Source: Coenobita brevimanus
Taxonomy: Eukaryota; Arthropoda; Malacostraca; Decapoda; Coenobitidae
Assembly: GCA_032717465.1 (NCBI GenBank)
Contig: CM064690.1
Span: 13,063,830-13,127,829, forward strand
Reading direction: 5' to 3'
Length of the DNA: 64,000 bases
Both the position numbers and the translations under genes were made by a program. Under the pieces are notes generated by a model, which did no database searches, was not told the origin of the DNA, and was given only the letters and a program-made list of their open reading frames with translations. This document shows positions 48,254 through 59,546 of the stretch, piece after piece; position 1 is the stretch's first letter; each line of letters begins with the position of its first letter.

Positions 48254-48798
48254 CAGTGTCATGTACATGTACTCTTAAAAATTATTCACACTGTATAGTC
48301 ATGATATAAGAAATGCTTTTATTAGTCAGCACAAAGCACTAGTTATTTCCTTACCTAGTGTATTATACATTAAAGAAATTCCTCATTATGTCACACTTTT
48401 AGAAATTACATTTTTTGTTATTAACCCCTTGGTTCTGGAAAGGAAGACCGTCATGTGGTCGCATTAATAAAATAGATTTAATAAATTGAATTTGCTTATC
48501 ACTGCAAGATATCTTTTCCTGATTAAAGGCATTACATTCTTGATCGAAATGAATATGCTATGTACGAGTATTAATAATTTTGAAATACTCTCATCTTTGG
48601 CATCCCTTTGGCTCCCCTAGCCTCCTGCTTATCAGATGGCAATCCACCCCCCTCTGCCCAGCTATCCATACACTTTTCTCATTTCTGTTTTCCACCTGAG
48701 TGAAAAGGATTCATCCGGTTCTCGATTTACTCGGTTTTGAAGAGTAATCAATACCGAATTACTCGGTTTGCAGAAAGTACTCGGTTTGCCCATCATTA
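47291..48798. mobile_element. hAT-like non-autonomous DNA transposon
   Basis: A perfect 8-bp direct repeat CTAGTCAC (47283-47290 and 48799-48806) flanks the element, the target-duplication length of hAT transposons. The ends are imperfect inverted repeats: TAGGGATGTGCGTTTCGG on the left against TAATGATGGGCAAACCGAG on the right (read inward). Several ACTCGGTTT words sit just inside both ends, like hAT subterminal transposase-binding repeats. The TAGTGATGGGC-like terminus is common for hAT elements. The 1.5-kb interior has no transposase ORF and contains an (AT)n array at 48162-48251. Confidence 0.8.
48162..48251. repeat. (AT)n microsatellite inside the hAT-like element
   Basis: About 45 TA dinucleotides. 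Confidence 0.97.
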
Positions 48799-48805
48799 CT
48801 AGTCA

Positions 48806-48916
48806 CTTGCTTCTATCCAGTGTAGACTCTCAAACAGTGTGCTCATACGCAGCTTACCCCGCCCCCAGAATATGGCTCCTCCCACTTTCCTTCGTGTCTA
48901 CGTCACTTGGACACTG

Positions 48917-48925
<9 letters not shown>
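48806..48925. repeat. Degenerate dispersed repeat, right copy
   Basis: Matches 250-365: AGTGTAGACTCTCAAACAGTG then ACGTCACTTGGACAC. Confidence 0.4.
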
Positions 48926-48960
<35 letters not shown>

Positions 48961-48993
48961 ATGACATTCTGCCTCCCTCACACTCTATTAGAT

Positions 48994-49087
<94 letters not shown>
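48919..49087. repeat. (CT)n and (AT)n microsatellites
   Basis: CT at 48919-48958 and AT at 48994-49087, separated by about 35 unique bases. Confidence 0.95.
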
Positions 49088-49090
<3 letters not shown>

Positions 49091-49308
49091 TCGGTTTGCG
49101 CGGGCCGATTACACTTCATTCACAGACTTCACACGCATCCAAAGCCACTCCAACACTACAATTACACTTACAAGCACTTCTCACGCTACATACAGTCTCT
49201 ACTAGACAGCCTAAGCCACTTGGTAGAGATACATTGGCTGCATCGTCCCCGCTTCGGTAGGGACAGGCCGGTCCTGCCTTGGACACTCAAACGGCTGATG
49301 AAATGAGA

Positions 49309-49398
<90 letters not shown>
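49309..49398. repeat. (AT)n(GT)n compound microsatellite
   Basis: TA dinucleotides to 49350, GT dinucleotides to 49398. Confidence 0.97.
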
Positions 49399-49401
<3 letters not shown>

Positions 49402-49544
49402 GCTATATTTGCATGCATGCGTGAAAGAGGTAAGCCGCATCTGTTTCACCTGCGGGTATTTACCATGCTTAATAGAGACTTAGCTGTCTGAGGCAACTGA
49501 TAGCAAATCCTTTCCTGTTTCCTTCTACTTTCTCTATACTCATT

Positions 49545-52315
49545 TCAAAGCCAAAGGTGGCTGTTGTGTATATGTACGCAACGATTTATCTTGCTCTCGT
49601 GTTCCTGAACTTGATTCTTCTGAATTCTCTACTCTCTGGCTTCGGCTTTCTTATCATTCTCTGACTGAATATATCTGTGCTGTTTACTTATCACCTAATT
49701 CTACTGACTATGAAAAATTCTTCGACTATCTTACTTCTACGATGGAAAACATTCAGTCCATTTCTCCGTTCTCTGAAATCTCCATTCTAGGAGATTTCAA
49801 TGTTCACCACCACCTTTGGCTCTCCTCTCCTTTCAATGATTCACCTGGTGAACAAGCCTACATCTTTCCTATCCTTAATGACCTAGAGCAGCTTGTACAG
49901 CACCCTACCCGTATCCCTGACCACCTTGGAGAGGCCTCCAACATATTTGACCTCTTCCTTACAACTAATCCTTCTGCTTACACTGTTAATCTTTCCTCTC
50001 CGTTGGCTCCTCCGATCACAACCTTATTACCTTAACCTGTCCTATCACTCCGGTATGGCTGGTGGACCCTCCAAAGAAACGTCATCTGTGGTACTTTGGA
50101 GCTGTGGATTGGGAGGCCCTCAGGCAGTACTTCTTTGATTTTCCCTGGAATGATTATTGCTTCCATGGCTGGGAGCCATCTGAGTGTGCCTAGCGCATTA
50201 TGGAGGTTATTCTCTCGGGCATAGAAGCATACATTCCCTTCTCATATCCTTTGCATGATGCAAGAAAGCCTTGGTTTAATCACACTTGTTCTAATGCTGT
50301 CCGCAACAAGGAAAGGGCTTATCAAAGGTACCACAACCAACCCATCCCTGAATCACATCTTGTTTATGTTTCTGCCCGGAATCGTGCTAAGTCTCTTCTT
50401 CGCTCTGCTAAAAATAATGTCATCCATACTAAATGCTCTCAACTCTCCAACTCGAATTCTCCCCACTTCTTCTGGCACCTTGCCAAAAACCTTTCTAACA
50501 ACTTTACCTCATTATCCTTCCCTCCTCTTTTCTATTCTGATGGCTATGTAGCTATTTCTTCTACTGTTAAAGCAGATCTCTTTGCTCAGACTTTCTCCTC
50601 CAATTCCACCTTAGAGATTCTGGTGCTGTTCCTCCATCACTTTCCCCCTCAGACTTCCTCATGGCTGACATTAAAATTTCTGCAGCTGATGTATTTTCTG
50701 CCATCAGTGGCCTCAGTACTAACAAGTCATATGGGCCTGATGGAGTCCCTTCTGTTGTCCTCAAGAACTGTGCTTCTGTGCTTACACCCAGCCTAGGTAA
50801 ACTTTTTTGCCTATGTCTGTCAGCTTGTACCCTTCCTTCTTGCTGGAAGTTTGCTCTCATTCAAGCAGTCCCGAGGAAGGGTGACCATTCCCAACCCTCT
50901 AACTATCGTCCAACTGCTTTAATATCCTGTTTCTCAGAAGTTTTCGAGTCAATTCTTAACAGAAAAATTTTAAAGCTTCTTTCCTATCACAACGTTCTTT
51001 CTGATCGTCAGTATGGGTTCCATCAGGGGTACTCCACTGGCGATCTTCTCACCTACCTTTCAGACTCCTGGTCATCCTCCTTTCGGGACTTTGGTGAAAG
51101 CTTTGTCATTGCACTTGACATCCCAAAGGCTTTCGATCGAGTCTGGCATAAATCTTTAATTTCCAAACTACCCTCTTACGGTTTCTATCCTTGTATCTGT
51201 GCCATCATCTATAGATTCCTTTCTGGTCATTCTATAGCCGCTGTAGTAGATGGCCATCATTCTTCTCCCAGATCTATCAACAGTGGTGTTCCTCAGGGCT
51301 CTGTCCTAATACCAACTCTTTTCCTTTCATTCATCAATGACCTTCTAAGCTGTACATCTCACCCTATCCACTTGTATGCTGGTAATTCCACCCTTCACCT
51401 TTCTATTCGGTTTCCGCAACGTCCATCTCAGCAGTTATTTCAACAAACAAGGGATGAGGCTATGGCACACCTAATGTCTGACTTCGCTCGTATCTCTGAC
51501 TTGGGTAAAGATAATCTTGTTGGTTTTAATGCATCAAAAACTCAGTTTTTACACCTATCAACCCGTCAAACTCTTCCACAGGAGTATCCACTAATGTTTA
51601 ATACTATCCAGCTCAATCCTGCATCATCCTTGAACATGCTTGGGGTTTCACTCACTCGGGATTTATCCTTGAAAGATCATATTGCATCTCTTGTAAAATC
51701 TGCTTCAAACACATTAGGTGTGCTAAGCCTACTCCGTACCTTCTTTATCCCTGCACAGATGTTGGCTTTATACACAGGTTTTATTCGCCTGTACTTAGAG
51801 TACAACTCTCATGTGTGGGGAGGCTCCCCACATACAGCTTTTCTCAATAGGGTGGAGTCAAAGGCTTTTCGTCTCATGAACTCTCCTCCTCCTACTGGCT
51901 CCCTTCAACCTTTGTCTCTTCGCCGCACTGTTGCATCTTTATCTCTTTTCTATCGTTACTTCCATGGTCACTGCTTCTCTGAACTGTCTGCTTACATCCC
52001 TCCACCTCTACGACGGGTGCGTAGCACCCGTCTAGCAACAAACTCTCATCCCTTTTCTTTCCAACTCTCTAATGCAAGAGTTAACCGTTACTCCTAGTCC
52101 TTCATTTATGCAACAGGTCAACAGTGGAACTGTCTCCCTCTGTCTGCATTTCCTACTTCCTATGATCTCCAGTCTTTCAAACGCGGTGTGTCCAGGCATC
52201 TCGAAATGAACTGATCTAAAATTTGGATCTCTTTTGAATTGTTTGTTTTTTCTTGGAAGGAACAGTTTGCGGGCTCCTGGCCTTTGGTTCCTTCTTTCTT
52301 GCATAAAAATAAAAC
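49545..52315 (+). mobile_element. LINE family alpha, copy 3 (longest)
   Basis: Starts within the endonuclease domain ([17 protein letters not shown]) and runs to a 3' end with GCATAAAAATAAAA near 52302-52315. It is in the same orientation as copy 1. About the first third of a full-length ORF2, and ORF1, are missing. It is not clear whether the junction near 49545 is a truncation or the edge of recognisable similarity. Confidence 0.85.
49546..52214 (+). pseudogene. LINE alpha ORF2 (endonuclease plus RT), broken, YADD changed to YAGN
   Basis: Endonuclease blocks: [14 protein letters not shown] (about 49780-49820) and [11 protein letters not shown]. The SSDHNL motif near 50015 is reached after a frameshift at about 50000, and a TAG follows at 50191. 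The linker keeps KPWFNHTCSNAVRNKERAY. One missing base near 50613 shifts the frame again. RT then runs in one 478-residue frame (50661-52097): GPDGVPSVVLKNC, YRPTALISCFSEVFES, YGFHQGYSTGDLL, ALDIPKAFDRVWHKSL and NSGVPQGSVLIPTLF. At 51373-51390 LYAGNSTLH stands where copy 1 has YADDSTLH, so both catalytic Asp residues are gone. A TAG at 52095 replaces the Gln codon of copy 1. The last stop is at 52212. Confidence 0.85.
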
Positions 52316-52592
52316 TCTTCATTCATTGTTTGGCCTTGTGGAGCGTATGGATAATAAACAATACCCTTGTAGTGGAAAAAAAAAAACTACCAACATTAGC
52401 TTCACCCTGCTCCGAACCTGTTGTACCTTCTTTGGCCATAGCTTCATCGCCAAAACCCTAATGAATCTTCCTGATGGTTTCAGATTGCAAAATAATCACC
52501 AAATTCTTGACAAAGTTTGATGCAATGACGTTACTCAGTTCTCTTGGTCAGTGCAGTACAGAAAGAAAATGCGACGAACTAAAAGAACACAT

Positions 52593-52594
<2 letters not shown>

Positions 52595-52640
<46 letters not shown>
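52595..52640. repeat. (AC)n 5' of the second gamma copy
   Basis: About 22 AC dinucleotides, then GCACGCAC and a short AT run into the LINE. Confidence 0.95.
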
Positions 52641-52644
<4 letters not shown>

Positions 52645-52653
52645 GCACATATA

Positions 52654-53564
52654 TATAAATGATATAGACAGTAAAACTGGAAATGAAAGCTATCTAAATA
52701 TGTTTGCAGATGATGCAAAAATACAAAGGAGAATTACTAACACAGGCTCTTGTAAAGCGCTACAAGAAGAATTAAATAAACTTCATGAATGGAGTAATAC
52801 ATGGCAAATGGAATTGAATGTGGACAAGTGTCATGTAATCAAGTTTGGTAAAAGTGGAAAAAGACCTGATTGGATTATACGTTAGGAAATAAAACCCTAC
52901 ACACATCAGAAAGAGAGAAGGACCTAGGTGTGATTATCAATAACAGACTATCTCCGGCTGACCACATCAGTGAGAAGGTATGGAACATGTATACACTGCT
53001 TGCAAATATGAGAATAGCATTCACATACATAAATGAAGACATGCTAAGAAGGATAATAACATCATTCATCAAACCAACCCTGGAGTATGCATCAGTAGTC
53101 TGGAGTCCTCATCTCAAGAAACACATAGACAAGATTGAAAAAGTTCAAAGGGCCGCTACAAGATGAGGACCAAGCTTAAGGGATCTAAGCTACGAAGAAA
53201 GACTAAATAAACTGTATCTACCAACACTACAGGAGAGAAGGAAAAGAGGTGACATGATAATGCTACATAAATGCATATCAGGGAAGGAGAAAATAGACAT
53301 AAATGATTTTTTAACATATGGGGAAGCATCAGCAAGAGGACACTGCAAAAAACTGCATAAGAAGAGAGGTTATAAAGACGTAAAGAAATTCAGTTTCCCA
53401 AACAGAGCAATTGATCAATGGAATGCACTACCGAATGAAATAGTGTGTGCCAAAACAATTCACAAATTTAAGGATATGTACGATAAATATGGTTTAAGAC
53501 ACGGGACAGTACGAGCTTGACTCATTCCTGTAAAGATACAATTAGGTAAGAACAATTAGGTAAG

Positions 53565-53565
<1 letters not shown>
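52654..53565 (+). mobile_element. LINE family gamma, copy 2 (5'-truncated, within (AC)n)
   Basis: Starts at the RT palm (aligned with 28646 in copy 1) with FADDAKIQRRITNTGS, LGVIINNRLSPADH and KPTLEYASVVWSPHLKK. It ends at the same stop (53518-53520) and the same doubled CAATTAGGTAAGAA unit. A TGA at 53164 (a Trp codon in copy 1) and a frame change near 52870 break it. The copies are highly similar by eye, suggesting recent activity of the family. (AC)n lies on both sides (52595-52640 and 53566-53617). Confidence 0.9.

Positions 53566-53617
<52 letters not shown>
53566..53617. repeat. (AC)n 3' of the second gamma copy
   Basis: About 26 AC dinucleotides directly after the LINE 3' repeats. Confidence 0.95.
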
Positions 53618-53619
<2 letters not shown>

Positions 53620-54171
53620 TTTTATTCATCTTAGGATAGGCTTTCTAGCTGAAAGAGTTAGACATTCTAGATTTACACCTTTCCACAAGGGCTATTCTAA
53701 GTTTAATTAAAATATGTTAAAATAGCAAGAACATATAAAAAATGACGTCACCTTACTCAAGGGGTTATCTTTCCCTGCCCGACTGTCTTTCCTGTTGCAT
53801 AATATAACCTCCTGTCTTTTTAACGCAATTTGTTCAGGTCCTGTACTAGAATCTGAAATTTAAATGTATCTTCATCCTGGCTTTCTCTGACCCTCAGCCT
53901 TCGAATTTGTTTTCAAATAAAAAAAAATGAAGCGAATCCGATAACACCACTTATGAGCCTCTGAGAACGTTTTTCCTTCTTTGTATGGTTTGATCAAAAA
54001 ATGAGAGTTAATGGTCAAAGTATTTGTGAAAGATGAAGAAAAGAAATGACCACAGAAAAAGAGTGTTCACCTTTCTCTAAGAAAAATGACGAGCTCCATT
54101 CTGAAATTCCTGAGGATTTGTGAGTCTTGAATCGCGAGCGTTCAGGCAGTCCACATGTGGATGCCTTAACT
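53618..54171. other. Unassigned
   Basis: No gene recognised. Confidence 0.35.
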
Positions 54172-54174
54172 TGC

Positions 54175-54212
<38 letters not shown>

Positions 54213-54254
54213 TAGTAGTAGTAGCAGTAGTGGTAGTAGTAGTAGTACTATTAC

Positions 54255-54297
<43 letters not shown>

Positions 54298-54300
54298 GTC
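54172..54300. repeat. (AAT)n-(GTA)n-(ATT)n self-complementary microsatellite
   Basis: AAT units at about 54175-54211, GTA-type units at 54215-54248 and ATT units at 54249-54297. The outer arms are mutually complementary. Confidence 0.95.
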
Positions 54301-54749
54301 ATTATCATTATCATTATTATATCGTGCGCTAAGTTGCCTAGCTCGTCTCATACCAACAACGAACATGGCAAAAAAAATATTTATGGTCTATTAAAAAAAA
54401 AACGGGGAGAGGAGACAAGGAAAATGGCATAGGATTATCAAAAAGGAATATGTTGAACCCAAAGGCAAAGTAAACTAGAGAGATAATATGAAAAACTAAA
54501 CGATCCAGTGTCCGTGAAAACATGTGCGGGGAATTTGGTGATAAGAGAAGGAAAAAGGAAAAGCTATAGAAACATTTGTGGTGAGGTGCTGACTGCTTGA
54601 ATAAAAAAGAGACTATGGTAAGTCTATGTGGTTCAAGGTTTTTAAAGCAGGAACAGAGAATTAGATGAGACAACAAAGCATAGCCATTCAAACTGCTTGT
54701 GGTGAGGCCCTTGCTGGCTGCGAGGAGAAACCATCCCACGGTGGCGTAA

Positions 54750-54861
<112 letters not shown>

Positions 54862-54867
54862 AAATGT

Positions 54868-57175
54868 CTATCTATTTATCTATCTATAGCCCGACGCCCT
54901 AATCCCGCAAAGGGTGGCCGCAGACAAAACGCCTCCAAGTCACTCTGTCACCCACCATTTGACTACCCTCCCCCCAACTCACCCCCCCCTCCCTCATATA
55001 CCTCTCAACTCCATCCCTCCACCTCATCCTCGGTCTACCCCTCCCTCTCCCTCCCTCCACCTCACCTACATACACCCTCTTAGTCAGTCTTTCATTCTCC
55101 ATTCTCTCCACATGTCCAAACCACCTCAGTGTATTTCTCCTAATCTTCTCAACCACATCCACATCCACCCCACAACGTTCCTTCACTTCTTCATTCGTCA
55201 ACCTGCCCCTCCACGTCACTCCACATGCTCCTGTGAAGTAACTCATTTCCACTGCTCTCACTCTTGACTTGTTCCCCTCTTGCAAGGTCCACGCCTCGCT
55301 TCCATACGTCAGGGTAGGGATCACAATACCATCATGCAGTGACTTCTTAACTTCCATACTCACCTCCCTATTTCTCATCACTGCTTTCAGTGTACCAACA
55401 ACCTTTCTTCCCTGCTGTACCCTTTCACGTACTTCATCCCCCAAAGTTCCATCCTTACTCATCACACTACCCAAGTACTTGAATGCACTCACATTCTCCA
55501 TATCCTCACCATCCAACCTCACTGCACACTCTGTGACTTCATTCCTCTCAAACACCATAACTTTACTTTTGTTTACATTAACTTTCAGCTTCCTCCTCCT
55601 ACACACTGTCCCAAATTCATTCACCAAACCTTGCAACTCCCATTCATCTTCACTCAACAATACTGTATCACCAGCAAACAGCAACACCGGAAGCTTCCAA
55701 ATCTCACCCTCATTCATTAGGGCCACCCCCACATTCACTGCCCTACCTTGCACTTCCTTTACAACCCCATCCATATATATATATTAAACAGCCATGGAGA
55801 CATCACACACCCCTGTTTCAGTCCCACATTGAGATCAAAGAACTCACTCAGCTCACCATCCACTCGCACCGTAGCCCTAGCTCCCTCGTACATACTCTTC
55901 ACAGCACTCAACAATTTCCCCTCCACTCCATATATTCTTAATACCTTCCACATACCTTGCCTATCTATTCTGTCATAAGCTTTCTCCAAGTCCATGGAGG
56001 CAGCATACACTTTCCTTCCCTTCTCTAGATACTTCTCCACTTAACATCTTAGAACAAATATCTGATCTACACATCCTTTTCCCTTCCTATATCCCCCTTG
56101 TTCTTCTCCAACTAGCTCCATCGTCATATTCCTAACCCTATCAATGAGTATTCTACCATATATTTTACCAGTCACACTAAGAAGGCAAATACCCCTATGG
56201 TTACCACATACTTCTCTCTCCCCTTTTCCTTTGTACAGAGGAACAATTATACCTGATTTCCAGTCCTCTGGAACCCTTCCCTCTTCCCAAGCCAATCTAC
56301 ACAACTTCCATATCCACTCCACAACAATCTCACCCCCATACCTAAGCATTTCACCACACACTCCATCAATTCCTGGGGCCTTTCCCAGCTTAATCTTCTT
56401 CATCGCTTCCACTACTTCTGACCTACTGATCTCTTCCTCCCTCCTCTCATCTCTTCTTCTCCCAGCCATTCCCCAACCACTTATACTCATACTGCTCTCA
56501 CTCTCTACATTCAACAAATCCTCAAAGTGCTCCTTCCAGCTCCTCAATTTCTCTCTCTTTTCCACCAACAATCTATTATTCCTATCTTTCACTCCCCTAC
56601 TATTTCCCCTTTCACACTGCCTTACTTTCTTTACCTCCTTCCAAAACAATTTCTTACTCTCTCTCCATTTCACACTCAGATTCCTCCCAAACTCTTCATC
56701 CACTTTCTTCTTACTCTCCTTCACCAGTCTCTTAACCTCCCTTCTCCTGCTCACATATACCTCTCTCTTCTCTCTCTCATCTTCTCCCCTACCTCTACTC
56801 GCCAACCATTCACCATATGCCTTCTTCTTTTGTTCCACAGCTCGTTTCACCTCATCATTCCACCATGCTGTCCCTTGCACACCCTTGCATCTCCTCCTCA
56901 CTCCACAAACCGCCTCACACGCTGCGCTTATCTCTTCCGTGAATATCTTACATACGTCTTCCACCCCTTCCATCTGCTCTAGCTCATACCTTCCCAATCT
57001 TTCTTCCACTATGCTCTTATACTCTGTCATTTTCTCACTATCTTGCAATTTCTCCACTCTTCTCACAGGAGTTGCTTCCTCCTGTTTTCCCCTTCGTCTC
57101 CTCAACCACTTTCTTTGCAGCACTACCTTGGCCATCACTAAGTGATGGCCCGAGACTCCATTCCCCCACCAAACA
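54868..57175 (-). mobile_element. LINE family beta, copy 1 (5'-truncated, well preserved)
   Basis: Minus-strand element from about 57175, at the end of the endonuclease (VWWGNGVSGHHLVMAK), to its 3' end. The 3' terminus reads GGCCACCCTTTGCGGGATTAGGGCG followed by a TATAGATAGATAAATAGATA tail at 54868-54888. The stop codon of ORF2 lies within this shared tail. The 5' break is typical of incomplete reverse transcription. Confidence 0.88.
54899..57172 (-). pseudogene. LINE beta ORF2 (RT region), two frame lesions and FAGD at the active site
   Basis: Endonuclease remnant GVSGHHLV (usually SDH), a basic linker with TAWWNDEVKRAVEQKKKAY, and RT blocks GKAPGIDGVCGEML, DWKSGIIVPLYKGKG, NHRGICLLSVTGKIYGRIL, GGYRKGKGCVDQIF, ASMDLEKAYDRID and GLKQGCVMSPWLF. 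At 55660-55690 LLFAGDTVLL stands where the copy at 60525-63385 has LLFADDTVL, so one catalytic Asp is Gly. The C-terminus has TYGSEAWTL, FTGACGVTW, LRWFGHVERMENERL and GRGRPRMRW, ending GHPLRD. Only two frame lesions were seen: a TAA at 56041-56043 (Leu codon in the other copy) and a 2-bp expansion of an AT run near 55780. Otherwise the frame is remarkably open. Confidence 0.9.
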
Positions 57176-58080
57176 AAATGTGCAGTATTATTGTAAACTG
57201 TACCTGGCACATTTCCCTCGGGCTGTTGTGTCACAAGGCCGTACTATTGGTGGCATTGGAGGCTTCGTAAAACCCGTTCCTTAGCGACTGATTTTGCTAA
57301 TACACCTTGCATTCTCTTGTACGTTAATTCTATCGTCTTCATATCGACCTAATTTGCATCAGGCAGGTGCAACTCAGGGCCAGTATTTTTGTCGGCCTAG
57401 GAGTTTTCTTGGCGTTTTTTCTCCTTTTTTACATATTTTACTTTTTGTCTGTACAGTACATGGCTCGTTGACACTGTCTGGGATGATATTAATGCAATCT
57501 ATGCCAATGTGTAAGAGACATAAATAACAAAAGTGAAAAAAAGAAATAAGGTGTAATAAGGAAACTACGTCTGTCAGGAAGAGGTGGTAGAGTACCTGGT
57601 AAGCTGACGGGAGTACTGGCCCAGGTGTGATAGGGGAGTCAGCGTGATGTGGCCTTGGTCATGGTAAGGGTAAGCTCACCACTCCGGGCCCGACCACCCA
57701 ACTTAATTTACCCAGAACGAATCGCTGACATATTTTCGGCCATCACTTGTTGCGCTATCTCTTTTACTGTCATTGCCTCCATATAATGGCTGTATTATTA
57801 TTTCCCATCCCTTCCTAAATTACATTATATTAGCTCTAAAATTACAAGCTTCTCCGGTTGTTGTTCTGGGTGATAATTATACACAAAATATGTTTATCTC
57901 TTTTTTTTTCTTTTCATCTTACTAAGTATAAGACAAGATCATGAACTTCCTCAATAAGCTAATGGTGGTAGCCTATTTGTTTTACTGTTGTTACCTGTAG
58001 TTGATGTTGCTCAGCTTATGAGAAATTTTATGAGCGGGAGGGATTAACTATAGCTTTCATTATTCCCATTATGGCCTCAG
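57176..58080. other. Unassigned
   Basis: No gene recognised. Confidence 0.35.
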
Positions 58081-58326
58081 GTCCCCAGGAAGTTGGGAAA
58101 AATTGTCAGGAAATAATAAAAATAATATGAATCGAGTGGAGGCGTCCACGGCATGGAACGCTGAATCGCGGCCGAAGGCCAAAGGAAGTGCACTGGAGTA
58201 TGACTAAAGATCTGCAGTTTTTCCTTGGCACTGGGACACAATTCAGGGATCCACCCCATGGACGCCTTCACTTGACTCATTTTATTCTCACTATTTCCTG
58301 ACAACTTTTTCCAACTTCCTGGTGAC
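58081..58326. mobile_element. Foldback MITE with about 72-bp terminal inverted repeats
   Basis: The left end GTCCCCAGGAAGTTGGGAAA and the inverted right end GTCACCAGGAAGTTGGAAAA stay complementary for about 72 bases (to around GGCGTCCA-GG-ATGGA) with scattered mismatches. About 100 bases lie between. Length and structure fit a MITE. No clear target duplication was seen, so the superfamily is open. The single ORF across it has no domain. Confidence 0.8.
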
Positions 58327-59159
58327 GTGAAGCTATAAAGGAAATAATAAAGGCCAATAAAGAAAATATAATTCTTTGGTGGAAGTATCTGAACTGTTTA
58401 CAGAGAAAATAACTTCTTTCATTTGTATATTCCATTTGAGGGAGTTATAATACTGTTAACGTATTCCTTGAGTGTGGCAAAAGAGAGGTAGAAGAGGGAG
58501 CTGCAAGTATCGTGTAAGAGGCCTCGTAGCAGTACGATACAAGAGTGGAGTAAGGAAGGGTGGAGGAGTGATTATAAATTACAAAATTTATTCTTTGATT
58601 TACATCCCAAACAGGATTAAAGTGCTCAGGTAGAGATCTGCCCTCACTATGTCCAGATGAGAAATTTGTACCATCACCCATACAAAAAAAGATAATAATA
58701 ATAATAATAATAAAAGCTGTAAAGAGGATGTGTATTTCTGATCATTTATAGTCTTAGCTAGAAGACTAAAGAAAAATCATATTCCTCTTACCAAGAGAAT
58801 TTATTCGACTTTCCTAGGACCCTATGTAGTGAGTGAGTGACTGAAGTGAAGGAGTTAAAACCGTATTGAGCAAGCCGAGTGTGAGGACAGAGCAGTAGAT
58901 GCACTAATGTTGGGCAAAAAAATGTCAAAGGTCATAATCAGAGCCATAAAAAAAAAATGAAAGGGGGATGGTGGTGTCTTGGCACAGGAAAACGCTCACT
59001 GAGTGCTGTTGTTGTCAGGGTGACTGATTAAAGTGGTTATATGTATGATGGTCAATGTGCATTTTGTTATGACTGAATGCATGATCCATATCACTGGGTT
59101 AGCTCAAGACAGTCACTCCTCCATCCATCATCTAAGCTTTTTGCATCACATCAGAAGTG
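58327..59159. other. Unassigned
   Basis: Short (ATA)n at 58690-58712; no gene recognised. Confidence 0.35.
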
Positions 59160-59475
59160 TGTAGGTCCAGGGCTACACAACCCAGTCCCAATATTTAAGG
59201 CGAGGGTGACCAGTCTTACCACTGAGGGACATCATATGAACAGTAAGCCCCAACCTGTTATCCGATAGAAATCCTCGTGGGCCTCGTCAGGTTGGAGAAC
59301 TTTAGCCTGCTAGACCACCAGGCGTTCTTTGGCTATACGGTCATTAGCCAGCGTAATAAATGATTTCCTGGGTTACAGTAAGCTACTTAGCTTGCCGCTC
59401 AGAGTAGAGTCACTCGAAGACAGCACTTTATCAAGCTAGTGGATGGTGGACACTCCCACCTGTTATTGTATATAA
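59160..59475 (-). mobile_element. SINE-like element, copy S3 (variant 3' half)
   Basis: The minus strand begins with ACCATCCACTAGCTTGAT and GAGTGACTCTACTCTGAG, then the hairpin-core region with CCCAGGAAATCATTTATTACGC, then GCCTGGTGGTCTAGCAGGC and CACCCTCGCCTTAAATATTGGGACT, as in S4. It shares only the 5' part with S1 and S2. It lies head to head with S2. Confidence 0.65.
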
Positions 59476-59546
59476 TTTCCTTACCTGTCACTGGGGTCTG
59501 TTCTTGAAGATATATTTTAACCCTAAGACGACAGTAAAATGAACAG

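Noticed and set aside
56144..57145. 333-residue plus-strand ORF
   Set aside because: Antisense of the LINE beta RT frame; the minus strand has clear RT motifs.
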